A stretch of 32,527 bases of DNA from an uncultured Clostridium sp. (GTDB lineage: Bacteria; Bacillota; Clostridia; Clostridiales; Clostridiaceae). This document shows positions 17,648 through 25,577 of the stretch, piece after piece. Positions within the stretch are counted from its first letter, which is position 1. Each line of letters opens with the position of its first letter. Position numbers and translations under genes: made by a program. The notes beneath the pieces are model-generated. The model was not told where the DNA came from and did no database searches. It saw only the letters and a program-made list of their open reading frames with translations. The stretch spans positions 1 through 32,527 of the forward strand of contig URKQ01000039.1 of assembly GCA_900548455.1 (NCBI GenBank), in the 5' to 3' direction.

Positions 17648-17676
17648 AGTGTACTCTCATTATTCACAAGTGTCAA
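17648..17676 (-). promoter_or_regulatory. Probable SigA-type promoter of the pyr operon
   Basis: TTGACA at 17671-17676, a 17-base spacer and TACACT at 17648-17653, read on the minus strand. The start point would be near 17641, giving a leader of about 230 bases. Confidence 0.65.
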
Positions 17677-17806
17677 TAAATTTTTGTAATAAAAAACTGT
17701 TATATTGTATAATGTTTTTTTAATTGAAGTTTTCTATTTATATTCTTAAAATAAAGTATATACCTAATAAAAATAACTTAAATATATTATACAGGAGGTA
17801 AACTAT

Positions 17807-18106
17807 ATGAATATAACTATAAATTCTGAAACTCGAGATGCTCTTTTAGAAAAACTTAAACAAAAAAACAAATCAGTGGTAAGGCTTTTAATTGCAGGCT
17901 TTGGATGAGGCGGCCCTACTTTAAGCGTTGTTCTGGATGAACAAAAAGATAATGATATAACTACAACTGTTGATGGAATAACTTTTGTCTCAAACAAAGA
18001 CGAAGAATATATATTTAATAATTGTCAGGTATCTCGCAAAAAAACATTCTTCGGTGAAACGTTTTCTGTAAAATCAGATGTTATAGGCGAAGGTAGCTGT
18101 AGCTAA
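17807..18106 (+). CDS. HesB-like selenoprotein with in-frame TGA (Sec34)
   Basis: ATG 17807 has a strong AGGAGG site (17793-17798). The frame is open for 33 codons, meets TGA at 17906-17908, then stays open to TAA at 18104-18106, giving 99 aa if TGA is read as selenocysteine. Around the TGA the protein reads LLIAGFG-U-GGPTLSVVLDE, matching the HesB/IscA-like pattern AGFGCxGP in which selenoprotein members carry Sec for the first conserved Cys. C-terminal GEGSCS keeps a Cys where A-type Fe-S carriers have their Cys pair; a further Cys is at 73. Family: HesB-like proteins, known in part as selenoproteins in clostridia. Function is unproved; a redox or Fe-S role is inferred. Alone between terminators; no sel genes are in this window. 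A disrupted pseudogene is the alternative, but the good ribosome site, clean downstream frame and motif argue against it. Confidence 0.85.
17928..17944 (+). promoter_or_regulatory. Candidate bacterial SECIS hairpin
   Basis: A 6-bp stem (17928-17933 with 17939-17944) closes a 5-base loop TGGAT whose second base is G. The loop begins 26 bases after the TGA. The small loop with an early G and this distance fit what is known of bacterial SECIS elements, which lie within the coding region just after the Sec codon. Confidence 0.6.
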
Positions 18107-18110
18107 AAAG

Positions 18111-18152
18111 AAAGCATTACTCAATTATTATTTATAATGAGTAATGCTTTTA
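18111..18152. terminator. Bidirectional terminator between selenoprotein gene and HD gene
   Basis: A perfect 13-bp stem (18111-18123 with 18138-18150) with a 14-base AT loop. T tails are present on both strands. Confidence 0.8.
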
Positions 18153-18161
18153 AATTAAATT

Positions 18162-18788
18162 TTATTTATAAAGTTTATTGCCAATCCTTTCATAGAAAGG
18201 AGACCACTGATTTTTCTCCATTTTGCTGGTTATGTCAGCTATCTTTGTCATAGTTGCATCTAAATAATCTGCATAATGCAGTATAAAGGCTTCCTGTGAA
18301 TTTGGCATCTTAGGTGATCCATATACTAATTCTCCATGATGCTGAACAATGCAACCTTTAATTCTATTCTTAAATTCATCACTATAACATCCGTCCATAT
18401 CATCAAATGCTTTTTCCAACATGGTAATACCAATAACAATATGTCCTTCCATTTCACCTCTAAGTGTAACTTGAGGTTGTTCTGAAAAAGTGTATTCATA
18501 TATTTTTCCAATGTCGTGTAGTTTTGCAGACAGAATTGCAATCTCCTTATTTTGTGCATTGTATTTTTCACATAATATTTTTGTTAGGTATACCACATTT
18601 AACGTATGATCTAACAATCCTCCAACATATGAATGATGTTCTAATCCACCTATAGCACATGAAAATTCATCTAAAAATTCATCATTAGTAAAAAAATAAT
18701 CATCTAAACTTTTTATATCTTCACAAGTAAATTGATCAGTAGTTATTTGTTTTAATTTTAGTAGAGCATTTGCTTTTATAATATCCAT
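18162..18788 (-). CDS. HD-domain protein, YhaM-like
   Basis: A 208-aa protein made almost only of the HD hydrolase domain of YhaM, a 3'-5' exoribonuclease. GLEHHSYVGGLLDHTLNVV, AKLHDIGKIYEY (the HD pair), GHIVIG, VQHHGELVYGSP and ILHYADYLDATM are the ordered metal-binding motifs. Full-length YhaM is about 310 aa with an N-terminal OB-fold for nucleic acid; that part is missing here, so the substrate could differ. Start is ATG 18788, with GGAGA upstream. All HD metal ligands seem present, so it is predicted active. Confidence 0.82.
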   Translation of the reverse strand: MDIIKANALLKLKQITTDQFTCEDIKSLDDYFFTNDEFLDEFSCAIGGLEHHSYVGGLLDHTLNVVYLTKILCEKYNAQNKEIAILSAKLHDIGKIYEYTFSEQPQVTLRGEMEGHIVIGITMLEKAFDDMDGCYSDEFKNRIKGCIVQHHGELVYGSPKMPNSQEAFILHYADYLDATMTKIADITSKMEKNQWSPFYERIGNKLYK

Positions 18789-18874
18789 TTTTATCTCCAG
18801 TTTATTCTATTCTCTTATCTATATTGTCATAAGAAAATTTTTTTATTCATAAAAATGTACATAACCAAAAACTA

Positions 18875-19501
18875 CTAATTAAATTTATGCTCAAATTCAT
18901 CTACTAATTTATTAACTAGCCTTTTGACGTTACTAGCATGGGCCACTAAGCTCATAACTACTAAAAACGACACAATCTTTTCTTTTTCTTCATTTTTAAA
19001 TTCATACTTATCCAAATACTTTTTAAAAACTTCTTCACTACCATCATTAATATCCACAAAATATTTATCTAAGCTTTTTTGTTGTAGCTCTCCAAACATT
19101 TTATAGGTATCTTCCCAAGATAATATATCATCCTCTCGATTGTTGATATCGTTAAATGCCAATTTGAACACACTCTTTATCTCATCTGTACTAAGTATTG
19201 GTCTCATATAACCTAAAAGAACTAACTGAACTAAATGAAGTTTTGTATATCCTCTTTTTCTTCCATCCTCTGGTTTGGATATTACTTCATTTTTAATATA
19301 GTTTTGAACAATACTATTAGTGAAATTATCATGTTCAAATTTATCATTAAGATAGTCTGTAACTTGAGATAAAAACAGGTCATATTGTGGTAGGTCATCG
19401 TATTGTATTATACTTTTATCTGTAGTTTCGCCTACTATCTCTGATATATGGCTCATAAGATTCTTTAAAATACTATTATTTGATTCATCCCTATCTTTCA
19501 T
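18875..19501 (-). CDS. DUF1836 family protein, probable regulator
   Basis: A 208-aa soluble protein. The DUF1836 pattern starts with LPQYDLFLSQVTDYLNDKF, then NSIVQNYIKNEVISKPEDGRKRGYTKLHLVQLVLLGYMRPILSTDEIK. This resembles a MerR-like helix-turn-helix in which NYIKNEVISKP is the recognition region. The family occurs mainly in Firmicutes and has no proven role. A helical C-terminal part follows (about 150-208). A 16-bp palindrome lies about 100 bases upstream and could be its own operator. Confidence 0.75.
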   Translation of the reverse strand: MKDRDESNNSILKNLMSHISEIVGETTDKSIIQYDDLPQYDLFLSQVTDYLNDKFEHDNFTNSIVQNYIKNEVISKPEDGRKRGYTKLHLVQLVLLGYMRPILSTDEIKSVFKLAFNDINNREDDILSWEDTYKMFGELQQKSLDKYFVDINDGSEEVFKKYLDKYEFKNEEKEKIVSFLVVMSLVAHASNVKRLVNKLVDEFEHKFN

Positions 19502-19599
19502 TCGTAAACCTCGCTTCTCCCTAGTATAATTTAATTTAGCTTTACCCCTAAAACCAATATGATAAATTTGTTATGTATTTATCTAAACTAATTATACAC

Positions 19600-19637
19600 T
19601 AATCTTATGATTTACTGTACTGTAAATCATAAGATTA
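19600..19637. repeat. Perfect 16-bp inverted repeat
   Basis: Arms 19600-19615 and 19622-19637 with a 6-base spacer and no T run on either side. It lies about 100 bases upstream of the DUF1836 start. It is either an operator or a stable hairpin in the 5' untranslated RNA. Confidence 0.65.
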
Positions 19638-19776
19638 TATAATACAAATTTATAATACCTATTAAAAACAATGAAATTAATAAAACCCTATAATTATTAC
19701 AATAAATATAATAAATATAAACTAATTTTTTATCTTTAAAAGAACAAAACTAATTATTTATAATGATTTTTTACCT

Positions 19777-19998
19777 TTATCAACATTAATAACAATTTTA
19801 TATTTTTTTATTATATATAATATCAACAATACATGTTGATATTATATGTTTAAAACCCATTGAAATACACTATTATATAAAGTTATTAACATTATCCACA
19901 GATAGCCTGTGAATAACATTATTAATAACTTACATGTTTTATCCACAAAACAATTATTTTTTTAAAATGAATTGAATTTTTTGTAATATTGTGTATAA
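19777..19998. promoter_or_regulatory. DnaA-box cluster 2
   Basis: Perfect TTATNCACA sites: 19892-19900 (+), 19908-19916 (-, TTATTCACA), 19939-19947 (+) and 19990-19998 (-, TTATACACA). Near-matches: 19777-19785 (+, TTATCAACA), 19820-19828 (+) and 19834-19842 (-) (both ATATCAACA, forming a 10-bp inverted repeat) and 19883-19891 (+, TTATTAACA), which abuts 19892. The 34-base block 19883-19916 has the same box order, orientation and spacing as 10024-10057 in cluster 1. Confidence 0.7.
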
Positions 19999-20178
19999 TT
20001 TTATTGTATTAAGTATTTATTCCCTAAACTTAGCTTAAATGTAAACAATATTAGATTAAAAAGATTTTTAAATTATAAATAAATATATTTTTCAAAGCAA
20101 TTCAATATAATATAACTTTAATATCACATATATTTATGTAATTTAATGTAATAATAATTTTTTTTTTATCATTTTTTA

Positions 20179-20207
20179 TTGACTCTTGATTTTTTTTGTA
20201 CTATACT
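20179..20207 (+). promoter_or_regulatory. Probable abrB promoter
   Basis: TTGACT at 20179-20184, a 17-base spacer and TATACT at 20202-20207; the untranslated leader to the gene is about 90 bases. Confidence 0.65.
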
Positions 20208-20300
20208 AGTATATGTAATTAAATTCAAATTATGTAATAGATTTGATGACAATATGCTAATACATGATTAAAATCATTTTAATAATAGGAGGTATTTTTT

Positions 20301-20546
20301 ATGAAATCAACAGGAGTAGTTAGGAAAGTAGATGAACTTGGAAGAATCGTTATCCCTGTAGAATTGAGAAGAACTTTAAATATTGATGTTAAAGATGCTC
20401 TTGAGATATACGTGGATGGTGATCAAGTTATTTTAAAGAAATATGAACCAGCATGTATATTCTGTGGTGATGCAAGAGATGTTATTAACTACAAATCTAA
20501 AAACATCTGCAAAAACTGTTTAAGTGAATTAAAATCTCAAATATAA
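20301..20546 (+). CDS. abrB: AbrB family transition-state regulator
   Basis: An 81-aa DNA-binding protein. Residues 1-50 (MKSTGVVRKVDELGRIVIPVELRRTL…DALEIYVDGDQVILKKY) are the swapped-hairpin AbrB domain, nearly the Bacillus AbrB sequence. The C-terminal 30 residues carry CIFC … CKNC, a likely zinc site that replaces the Bacillus multimerisation domain. In clostridia AbrB acts as a global repressor at the start of stationary phase, influencing sporulation and solvent or toxin genes. Start is ATG 20301, with AGGAGG at 20288. It sits at the syntenic place beside rsmI. Confidence 0.92.
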   Translation: MKSTGVVRKVDELGRIVIPVELRRTLNIDVKDALEIYVDGDQVILKKYEPACIFCGDARDVINYKSKNICKNCLSELKSQI

Positions 20547-20553
20547 TTTATTC

Positions 20554-20588
20554 ACGTTACTTGTCATTCAAGTAACGTTTTTTTTTAT
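20554..20588 (+). terminator. Intrinsic terminator after abrB
   Basis: A perfect 10-bp stem (20554-20563 with 20569-20578) with a 5-base loop, followed by a run of more than eight T. Confidence 0.92.
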
Positions 20589-20693
20589 ATTCGTATACAT
20601 TATATATGTTATAATTAACATCCTACACTTTTAAATTTCTTAAGCATATTAAATTAAAATCTTATAATTAAAATCTTAAAGGTTAAAATCTAC

Positions 20694-20730
20694 ATAAAAA
20701 ATAAAGATGCTACATATAGTAACATCTTTA
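20694..20730 (-). terminator. Intrinsic terminator after the NlpC/P60 gene
   Basis: A 12-bp stem with one mismatch (20702-20713 with 20719-20730). The minus-strand side continues into a TTTTTT tail. Confidence 0.8.
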
Positions 20731-20741
20731 AATATCATACT

Positions 20742-21863
20742 TTATGGTCTTCCGCCACCTGCAAAATCTCCTCTATACGTCATAGATGATATTTTTACAG
20801 TCTCATTATCCTGTGGTGCATGAAGATAACAATCATTACCAACATATATTCCAACATGATAAATATTACCTGGAGTTCCAAAGAAAACTAAGTCTCCTGG
20901 TTGAAGATTTCCTCTAGATACAGGGCTTGTTGCATTCATTTGTCCTTGAGCAGTTCTTGGCAAACTTATTCCTTGAGCACGATAAACGTAAGAAGTAAGT
21001 CCTGAACAATCAAATGTGCTTGGACCATTTCCACCCCATTGATAAGGAACACCTATAAATTGCTTTGCATACTCAACTATAGAACTTCCTGAATTTCCTA
21101 TAGATATGCTAGAACTATCACCTCTACTTGGTCTACTGCTTCCACTTGAACTTGTCCCACTCATAGCCTCTATTTGTTTCATAGCTTCTGATATCTGAGC
21201 TTCTGTTTGTTCTTTTGCAGCTAAAAAAAGGTCTCTATTTTCTTCGGCAACTGCTAAAGCTTTATTATGCTCTTCCTGCTTTTCCTCTAGTAATGCCATC
21301 TTAGAATTATTTTCTTCTTGCAATCCTTCTAGTGCAACTTTTTCATTTTCTATTTTATTTTTTTCATCTTCTAATGTTGCTTTAAGTGTTGATAAATTAT
21401 CAATAACTTCATTATCATATTTTATAATTGTAGCTACATTAGATAATCTAGATAAAAAGTCTGAAAAACCATTTGAATTTAAAAGAACTTCAACATAACT
21501 ATTCATTCCATTCATATACATTGATCTCATTCTTTTATTAAATAACTCATTTTCTTCTTGTATATCTTCTTGAGTTTCTTTTACCTTTTTATTGCTCTCA
21601 TCTATTCTTTCTTCTACATCGCTAATTTGAGCATTAAGCTCCTCTATATCTATAGATATATCTTCCATTTGTGAATTTACAGCCTGTATTGCTGCTTCAA
21701 TTTCATCAACCTTTTCTTGAGCACTCTTATATTCATTATTTTGTTGTTGTAACTCTTGCTCATATTGTGTTTTATCACTATATGGATCTGCAAAAGCAGT
21801 AGTTCCTATACAACTTACACTAAGTGCTAAAGCAAGGATAAATGATATACTTTTTTTACTCAA
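20742..21863 (-). CDS. Secreted coiled-coil NlpC/P60 peptidoglycan hydrolase
   Basis: A 373-aa exported enzyme predicted to cut peptide cross-links in the cell wall. A signal peptide covers residues 1-25 (TAFA). A long coiled coil runs from about 28 to 235, of the PcsB/CwlO type, and is usually the part controlled by FtsEX. A Ser-rich linker follows (236-258), then the NlpC/P60 domain (262-373) with catalytic Cys286 in DCSGL, His336 in YHVGIYVG and His348. Start is TTG 21863 after a strong GGGGGGAGGA site. In B. subtilis cwlO is elsewhere, so the position beside abrB is a clostridial feature. Confidence 0.9.
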   Translation of the reverse strand: MSKKSISFILALALSVSCIGTTAFADPYSDKTQYEQELQQQNNEYKSAQEKVDEIEAAIQAVNSQMEDISIDIEELNAQISDVEERIDESNKKVKETQEDIQEENELFNKRMRSMYMNGMNSYVEVLLNSNGFSDFLSRLSNVATIIKYDNEVIDNLSTLKATLEDEKNKIENEKVALEGLQEENNSKMALLEEKQEEHNKALAVAEENRDLFLAAKEQTEAQISEAMKQIEAMSGTSSSGSSRPSRGDSSSISIGNSGSSIVEYAKQFIGVPYQWGGNGPSTFDCSGLTSYVYRAQGISLPRTAQGQMNATSPVSRGNLQPGDLVFFGTPGNIYHVGIYVGNDCYLHAPQDNETVKISSMTYRGDFAGGGRP

Positions 21864-22020
21864 AAAAATCCTCCCCCCTCATTCCTTAAGTTTCAATAAT
21901 AATTATATCACTACATATACTAATGCCACAAGTAATTTATATCAAAAATTAATAATATATGTATTTTTATTGTGTATTATAAATGTATTACACTGATTTT
22001 TTTATATTACTATATACTTT

Positions 22021-22863
22021 TTATAAATCAACTGAAAACTTATACACTTCTGACTTATGGATTCCTCTCTCTTTAGCTACCATCTTTATGGCCTCCTTTT
22101 TTTCTATTCCAGATTCCATATAGCTTTTAATATGTTCCTCAATACTAATGTCTTGCCATCTTGCTCTATTCTCCATTAATATCTCTTCTTCATTTTTCCC
22201 ATCCACAACTAAAACATATTCCCCTCTAGGATTTTCTTCATTATATAGCTCTATTACCTCATCTAATGTTCCTCTTATTATAGTTTCATGAAGTTTAGTA
22301 AGTTCTCTACAAACCGATATATTTCTATTTCCTAATTGATTGCGCAAAAATGTTAATGTTTGTCTTATTCTATGAGGTGCTTCATATAATATTATTGTTT
22401 CCGTTCTATCAATAACACTTTCTACAACTTTCTTTTTATCCTTATTTTCTCTTGGTAGAAATCCTATAAATATAAATCTATCTGTATTTAGCCCTGAGTA
22501 AACTAATGCTGTGGTTATTGCCGTTGCCCCTGGCAGAACCTCAAATTCAATTTGATTTTCTACACACCTTTTTACTAGTATAGCTCCTGGGTCAGAAATT
22601 CCTGGTGTACCTGCATCACTAATTACAGCTACACTCTTACCTTCTAAAATCATTTCAATTATATCTTCGCTCTTACCATTTTCATTATGTTTATGATAAC
22701 TTATTAGAGTTTTCTTTATCTGAAAATGATTAAGCAATTTTAAACTTTGCCTTGTATCTTCGCATGCTATGATATCAACTTTTTTAAGTACTTCTAAAGC
22801 CCTTAACGTTATATCCTTTAAATTCCCAATAGGAGTAGGTACTAAATATAATTTTCCATTCAT
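22021..22863 (-). CDS. rsmI: 16S rRNA (cytidine1402-2'-O)-methyltransferase
   Basis: SAM-dependent tetrapyrrole-methylase-fold enzyme that 2'-O-methylates C1402 in the ribosomal P site. At 280 aa: KLYLVPTPIGNLKDITLRALEVLK at the start, ACEDTR, YHKHNE, the SAM loop VISDAGTPGISDPG, EVLPGATAITTAL and FIGFLPR are all present. ATG 22863 follows AAAGGTGA. It lies 22 bases after trmN6, in the same order as Bacillus yabB-yabC. Confidence 0.95.
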   Translation of the reverse strand: MNGKLYLVPTPIGNLKDITLRALEVLKKVDIIACEDTRQSLKLLNHFQIKKTLISYHKHNENGKSEDIIEMILEGKSVAVISDAGTPGISDPGAILVKRCVENQIEFEVLPGATAITTALVYSGLNTDRFIFIGFLPRENKDKKKVVESVIDRTETIILYEAPHRIRQTLTFLRNQLGNRNISVCRELTKLHETIIRGTLDEVIELYNEENPRGEYVLVVDGKNEEEILMENRARWQDISIEEHIKSYMESGIEKKEAIKMVAKERGIHKSEVYKFSVDL

Positions 22864-22884
22864 AATAAATTCACCTTTCTAGTA

Positions 22885-23628
22885 TTACAACTGTGTTGAT
22901 TTATATATTTCCTCTATTTCTTTAGAATATGAATTATCCTCCATATGAACATATAGTGGATCTTCAATTTTTAAATATTGACCTCCATCTCTTTGCCCCT
23001 CAATTAATAATATATTAGGAGCCTTATTAGGCTTAGGGTGAACAAATCTTATTCTTTTAGGTTCAATCTTATGCTTTCTCATTAGTGATAATATATCAAC
23101 TAATCGTTCTGGTCTATGAACCATGAAAAACCTACCATTATCCTTAAGTAACGTCCTTGCTGCGATAATTACATCTTCTAAGTTGCAACATACTTCATGT
23201 CTTGCAATAGAATATTTATCTTTATCATTCAAAATACCTGAATTACTTAATTTATATGGTGGATTGACTGTAACTATATCTACTCTTTCAAATTTTTTGA
23301 TAAAACCCTTATCTGTTAAATCCCCTTCAAAAAATTCTACGTCATCTTCAAAATGATTATATATAACTGATCTATTTGCCATATCTACAAAATCCTTCTG
23401 AATCTCTATACCCTTTAGTTCCCCACACTGACTCTTTCCTTTGATTATAAAAGGTATAATTCCTGTTCCACTGCATAAATCAATTACAGAAGCTCCCTTT
23501 TTAATTTTGGCAAAATTAGCGAGCAAAACTGCATCTACTCCAAATCTAAATCCCTCTTTTTTTTGAATAATATGTATACCATTTAATTGTAAATCATCTA
23601 AAGTTTCATCATCTTTAACTAAATTCAT
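22885..23628 (-). CDS. tRNA1(Val) (adenine37-N6)-methyltransferase-like protein (YabB/TrmN6)
   Basis: A Rossmann-fold N6-adenine methyltransferase of 247 aa. The SAM site is DLCSGTGIIPF (motif I), and the catalytic NPPY is in VTVNPPYKL, followed by RHEVCCNLEDVI. The N-terminal DGIHIIQKKEGFRFGVDAVLLANF-like segment is typical of the YfiC/YabB group. ATG 23628 is chosen, while a TTG at 23637 would add three residues but lies only three bases from AGGAG. It forms a pair with rsmI. Confidence 0.85.
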   Translation of the reverse strand: MNLVKDDETLDDLQLNGIHIIQKKEGFRFGVDAVLLANFAKIKKGASVIDLCSGTGIIPFIIKGKSQCGELKGIEIQKDFVDMANRSVIYNHFEDDVEFFEGDLTDKGFIKKFERVDIVTVNPPYKLSNSGILNDKDKYSIARHEVCCNLEDVIIAARTLLKDNGRFFMVHRPERLVDILSLMRKHKIEPKRIRFVHPKPNKAPNILLIEGQRDGGQYLKIEDPLYVHMEDNSYSKEIEEIYKSTQL

Positions 23629-23637
23629 TAGCGCCAA

Positions 23638-24018
23638 TCTCTCCTAACATGTGTTTTTAAAGCTAACATATTCTTATTATATACTATGGATATAATTTTT
23701 TCATCTTCACAAACTTATTGAAATATATACCACTTTTTATTTTAATTCATATAATTAAATATAAAGTGAAAATTTTTTTACATAGCATTTTATTAAATTG
23801 ATAATAAGTAATAAAATATTCTTTGATTTAATATAATTTTTATATAAGCTACAATAAAAATTATTTACTATATTAGTACCATATATAATATAATCTGAAA
23901 ATCATATTAATCATATTTAACAATTTATATAATAACATTAAACTATACATATAATTATAAAATGAAATAACCTTTATTATAATAAACAGATAATAAGCAA
24001 AATTAGTGAGGTCTTATG
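23638..24018. other. AT-rich divergent intergenic region
   Basis: About 380 bases between trmN6 and the PIN gene. No ORF, hairpin with a T tail or clear promoter pair stands out. It must hold promoters for both divergent genes. Confidence 0.5.
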
Positions 24019-24678
24019 ATGGAAATAATATCATACCCATTCCCAATTTCAATTTTTAAAAATACAACTTCAATTTTATTAGACGCTTCTTTTTTGCTTA
24101 GTCTTGTTTATGATGATGATATACATCATAATGAATGCATTGAAGTATTTAGAATTCTTCTTAATAAAAAAACTAATCTATACGTTACAAACATTGTATC
24201 TGCAGAGGTTCTAAATCAAATTATGTATAAAGTTTTTATTAATGATATGAGATACAAAATCGATAAGAAAAATCCATTTAATTCTAGTGATAATATTAGA
24301 GAAATAATGCATTCCTTTAGCAAAAATGATAGAAAAATTATTAAAGAAAAAAGAATTGATAAATTAAGAGAAATTCCATATAAAAAATACTTTGACAACT
24401 TATCTAAAAACAGCACTAAAAGATATTTGCTTGAAATATATTACAAAACAGCCGTAGCAATGCACAATCAACTTGAAAACACGGTAAAATATAATTACCT
24501 CGAAATAAACAAAAAATGTATTTTAAAAACTAAAGAAATAATGGTTAAGAATTTTCTTGCTATAAATGATGCAACTCATTTAGCTGCCTGTATATGTAAT
24601 AATGTTGAATATCTCCTTACTCTAGATAGTGATTTCATATATGCAAATTGTAATGAAGTAAAGCTTTTAAAGATATAA
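24019..24678 (+). CDS. PIN-domain protein, orphan
   Basis: A 219-aa protein with PIN nuclease acidic positions: LLDASFLLSLVY near the start (first Asp), SAEVLNQIM (Glu), and AINDATHLAACICNNVEYLLTLDSDF at the end (the last Asp pair). A central lysine-rich insert of about 90 residues (about 75-165) makes it longer than the usual ~130-150-aa VapC toxin. No small antitoxin gene lies next to it. It could be a stand-alone RNase or a remnant of a toxin-antitoxin pair. GAGG lies seven bases before ATG 24019; ATG 24016 is also possible. Confidence 0.75.
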   Translation: MEIISYPFPISIFKNTTSILLDASFLLSLVYDDDIHHNECIEVFRILLNKKTNLYVTNIVSAEVLNQIMYKVFINDMRYKIDKKNPFNSSDNIREIMHSFSKNDRKIIKEKRIDKLREIPYKKYFDNLSKNSTKRYLLEIYYKTAVAMHNQLENTVKYNYLEINKKCILKTKEIMVKNFLAINDATHLAACICNNVEYLLTLDSDFIYANCNEVKLLKI

Positions 24679-24721
24679 TGCTCTATAGTAAAAAACACTA
24701 TAATTGCATACAGAATCAAAT

Positions 24722-24755
24722 AAAAAAGCCTCATGTGCTCCATGAGGTTTTTTTT
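24722..24755. terminator. Bidirectional terminator between PIN and LysM genes
   Basis: A 13-bp stem (24723-24735 with 24741-24753) including one G·U. Both outward sides are runs of T or A, and it overlaps the LysM gene stop. Confidence 0.85.
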
Positions 24756-25455
24756 ATTCATTTGGAATACATATAACATCATTAATTTTTATGATGTCAT
24801 TTTCCATTTTATTATGAGTCTTTATAATATTTATAGCATCCACAGTATCAGTTTTAGGCATATACTTTCCTGCTATAGAAAACAATGTATCACCAGATTT
24901 AACTGTATATTCAACATGATTATTATGTTCACTGGATGATAATTTTTCATCATTAGCATTTGCTTCCTGTGCTGATGTTAAATTGGCTTCATAGGATATT
25001 ATCAATTTTTGTCCTGTAATAATAGCCTTATCTTCACCTATATTATTTCTTTCCTGTATTCCTTTAACTACTTCTGATGTATTATAACTTGGCATATATG
25101 TCCTTGCAATACTATAAAGTGTATCGTTAGATTTTACTATATAATATCCTTCTTTGACACCTTGTGAGGTCTTATCAGAACCCTCATCTTTCTTTCCGAT
25201 ATTTTCATCTTCTTTTTTCTCTTGATTGTTTTTATCCTTACTACTATCTTTATTTTCTTCAATTATATTAGTATTCGTTTCATTTGTTATTTCTTTGTTG
25301 CCTATTTCTTTTTTGTCTTCTGTAACTTTTTTAGACTCTTCTTTATCTGGATTAAATGCTTCTAAATTATTTCCTAGATAACTAACAGCTAAAAAAACAC
25401 CACTTAAAGCTATTATACATATTAACGCTACAATAAACTGTCTTTTATATTTCAT
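24754..25455 (-). CDS. Membrane-anchored protein with two LysM domains
   Basis: A 233-aa envelope protein. One N-terminal helix (about residues 7-27) has no clear signal cleavage site, so it is probably anchored. A highly charged Lys/Glu/Asn linker of about 75 residues follows. Two LysM peptidoglycan-binding repeats come next (YYIVKSNDTLYSIARTYMP … and YTVKSGDTLFSIAGKYMP …), sharing the unusual YMP after the helix. No catalytic domain is present. Strong AGGAGGTG site before ATG 25455. It may be cotranscribed with, or follow the terminator of, the region at 25532-25676. Confidence 0.85.
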   Translation of the reverse strand: MKYKRQFIVALICIIALSGVFLAVSYLGNNLEAFNPDKEESKKVTEDKKEIGNKEITNETNTNIIEENKDSSKDKNNQEKKEDENIGKKDEGSDKTSQGVKEGYYIVKSNDTLYSIARTYMPSYNTSEVVKGIQERNNIGEDKAIITGQKLIISYEANLTSAQEANANDEKLSSSEHNNHVEYTVKSGDTLFSIAGKYMPKTDTVDAINIIKTHNKMENDIIKINDVICIPNE

Positions 25456-25531
25456 ATAAACACCTCCTACACTTATAATTAGTATTTAAATTATTAACAT
25501 ATTTAAAAAATCTATACATGTATATAAAAAA

Positions 25532-25577
25532 ATAAAACAAAAAGGCTTTTTCTAATGAAAAAGCCTTTTTGTTTTAT
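25532..25577 (-). terminator. Very strong intrinsic terminator
   Basis: A perfect 21-bp stem (25532-25552 with 25557-25577) with a 4-base loop; the minus strand continues with a long T run. It ends transcripts from the yaaT/HMA side or from a separate small RNA. Confidence 0.88.

Larger units (their letters stand above)
19502..20300. other. Intergenic region, 800 bases, between DUF1836 gene and abrB
   Basis: No coding region can be supported. From left to right it holds the 16-bp palindrome at 19600-19637, an AT-rich stretch, the DnaA-box cluster at 19777-19998, a second AT-rich stretch and the abrB promoter. It is the longest non-coding stretch of the window. Confidence 0.75.

Noticed and set aside
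17803..17997. Minus-strand frame of 64 codons opposite the selenoprotein gene
   Set aside because: No ribosome site; it exists only because the opposite strand is coding. The plus-strand reading through TGA has motif and SECIS support.
20653..20692. Short repeats of TTAAAATCT (three copies)
   Set aside because: Only 9-12 bases each in AT-rich DNA past a terminator, with uneven spacing; not enough for a regulatory array or CRISPR.
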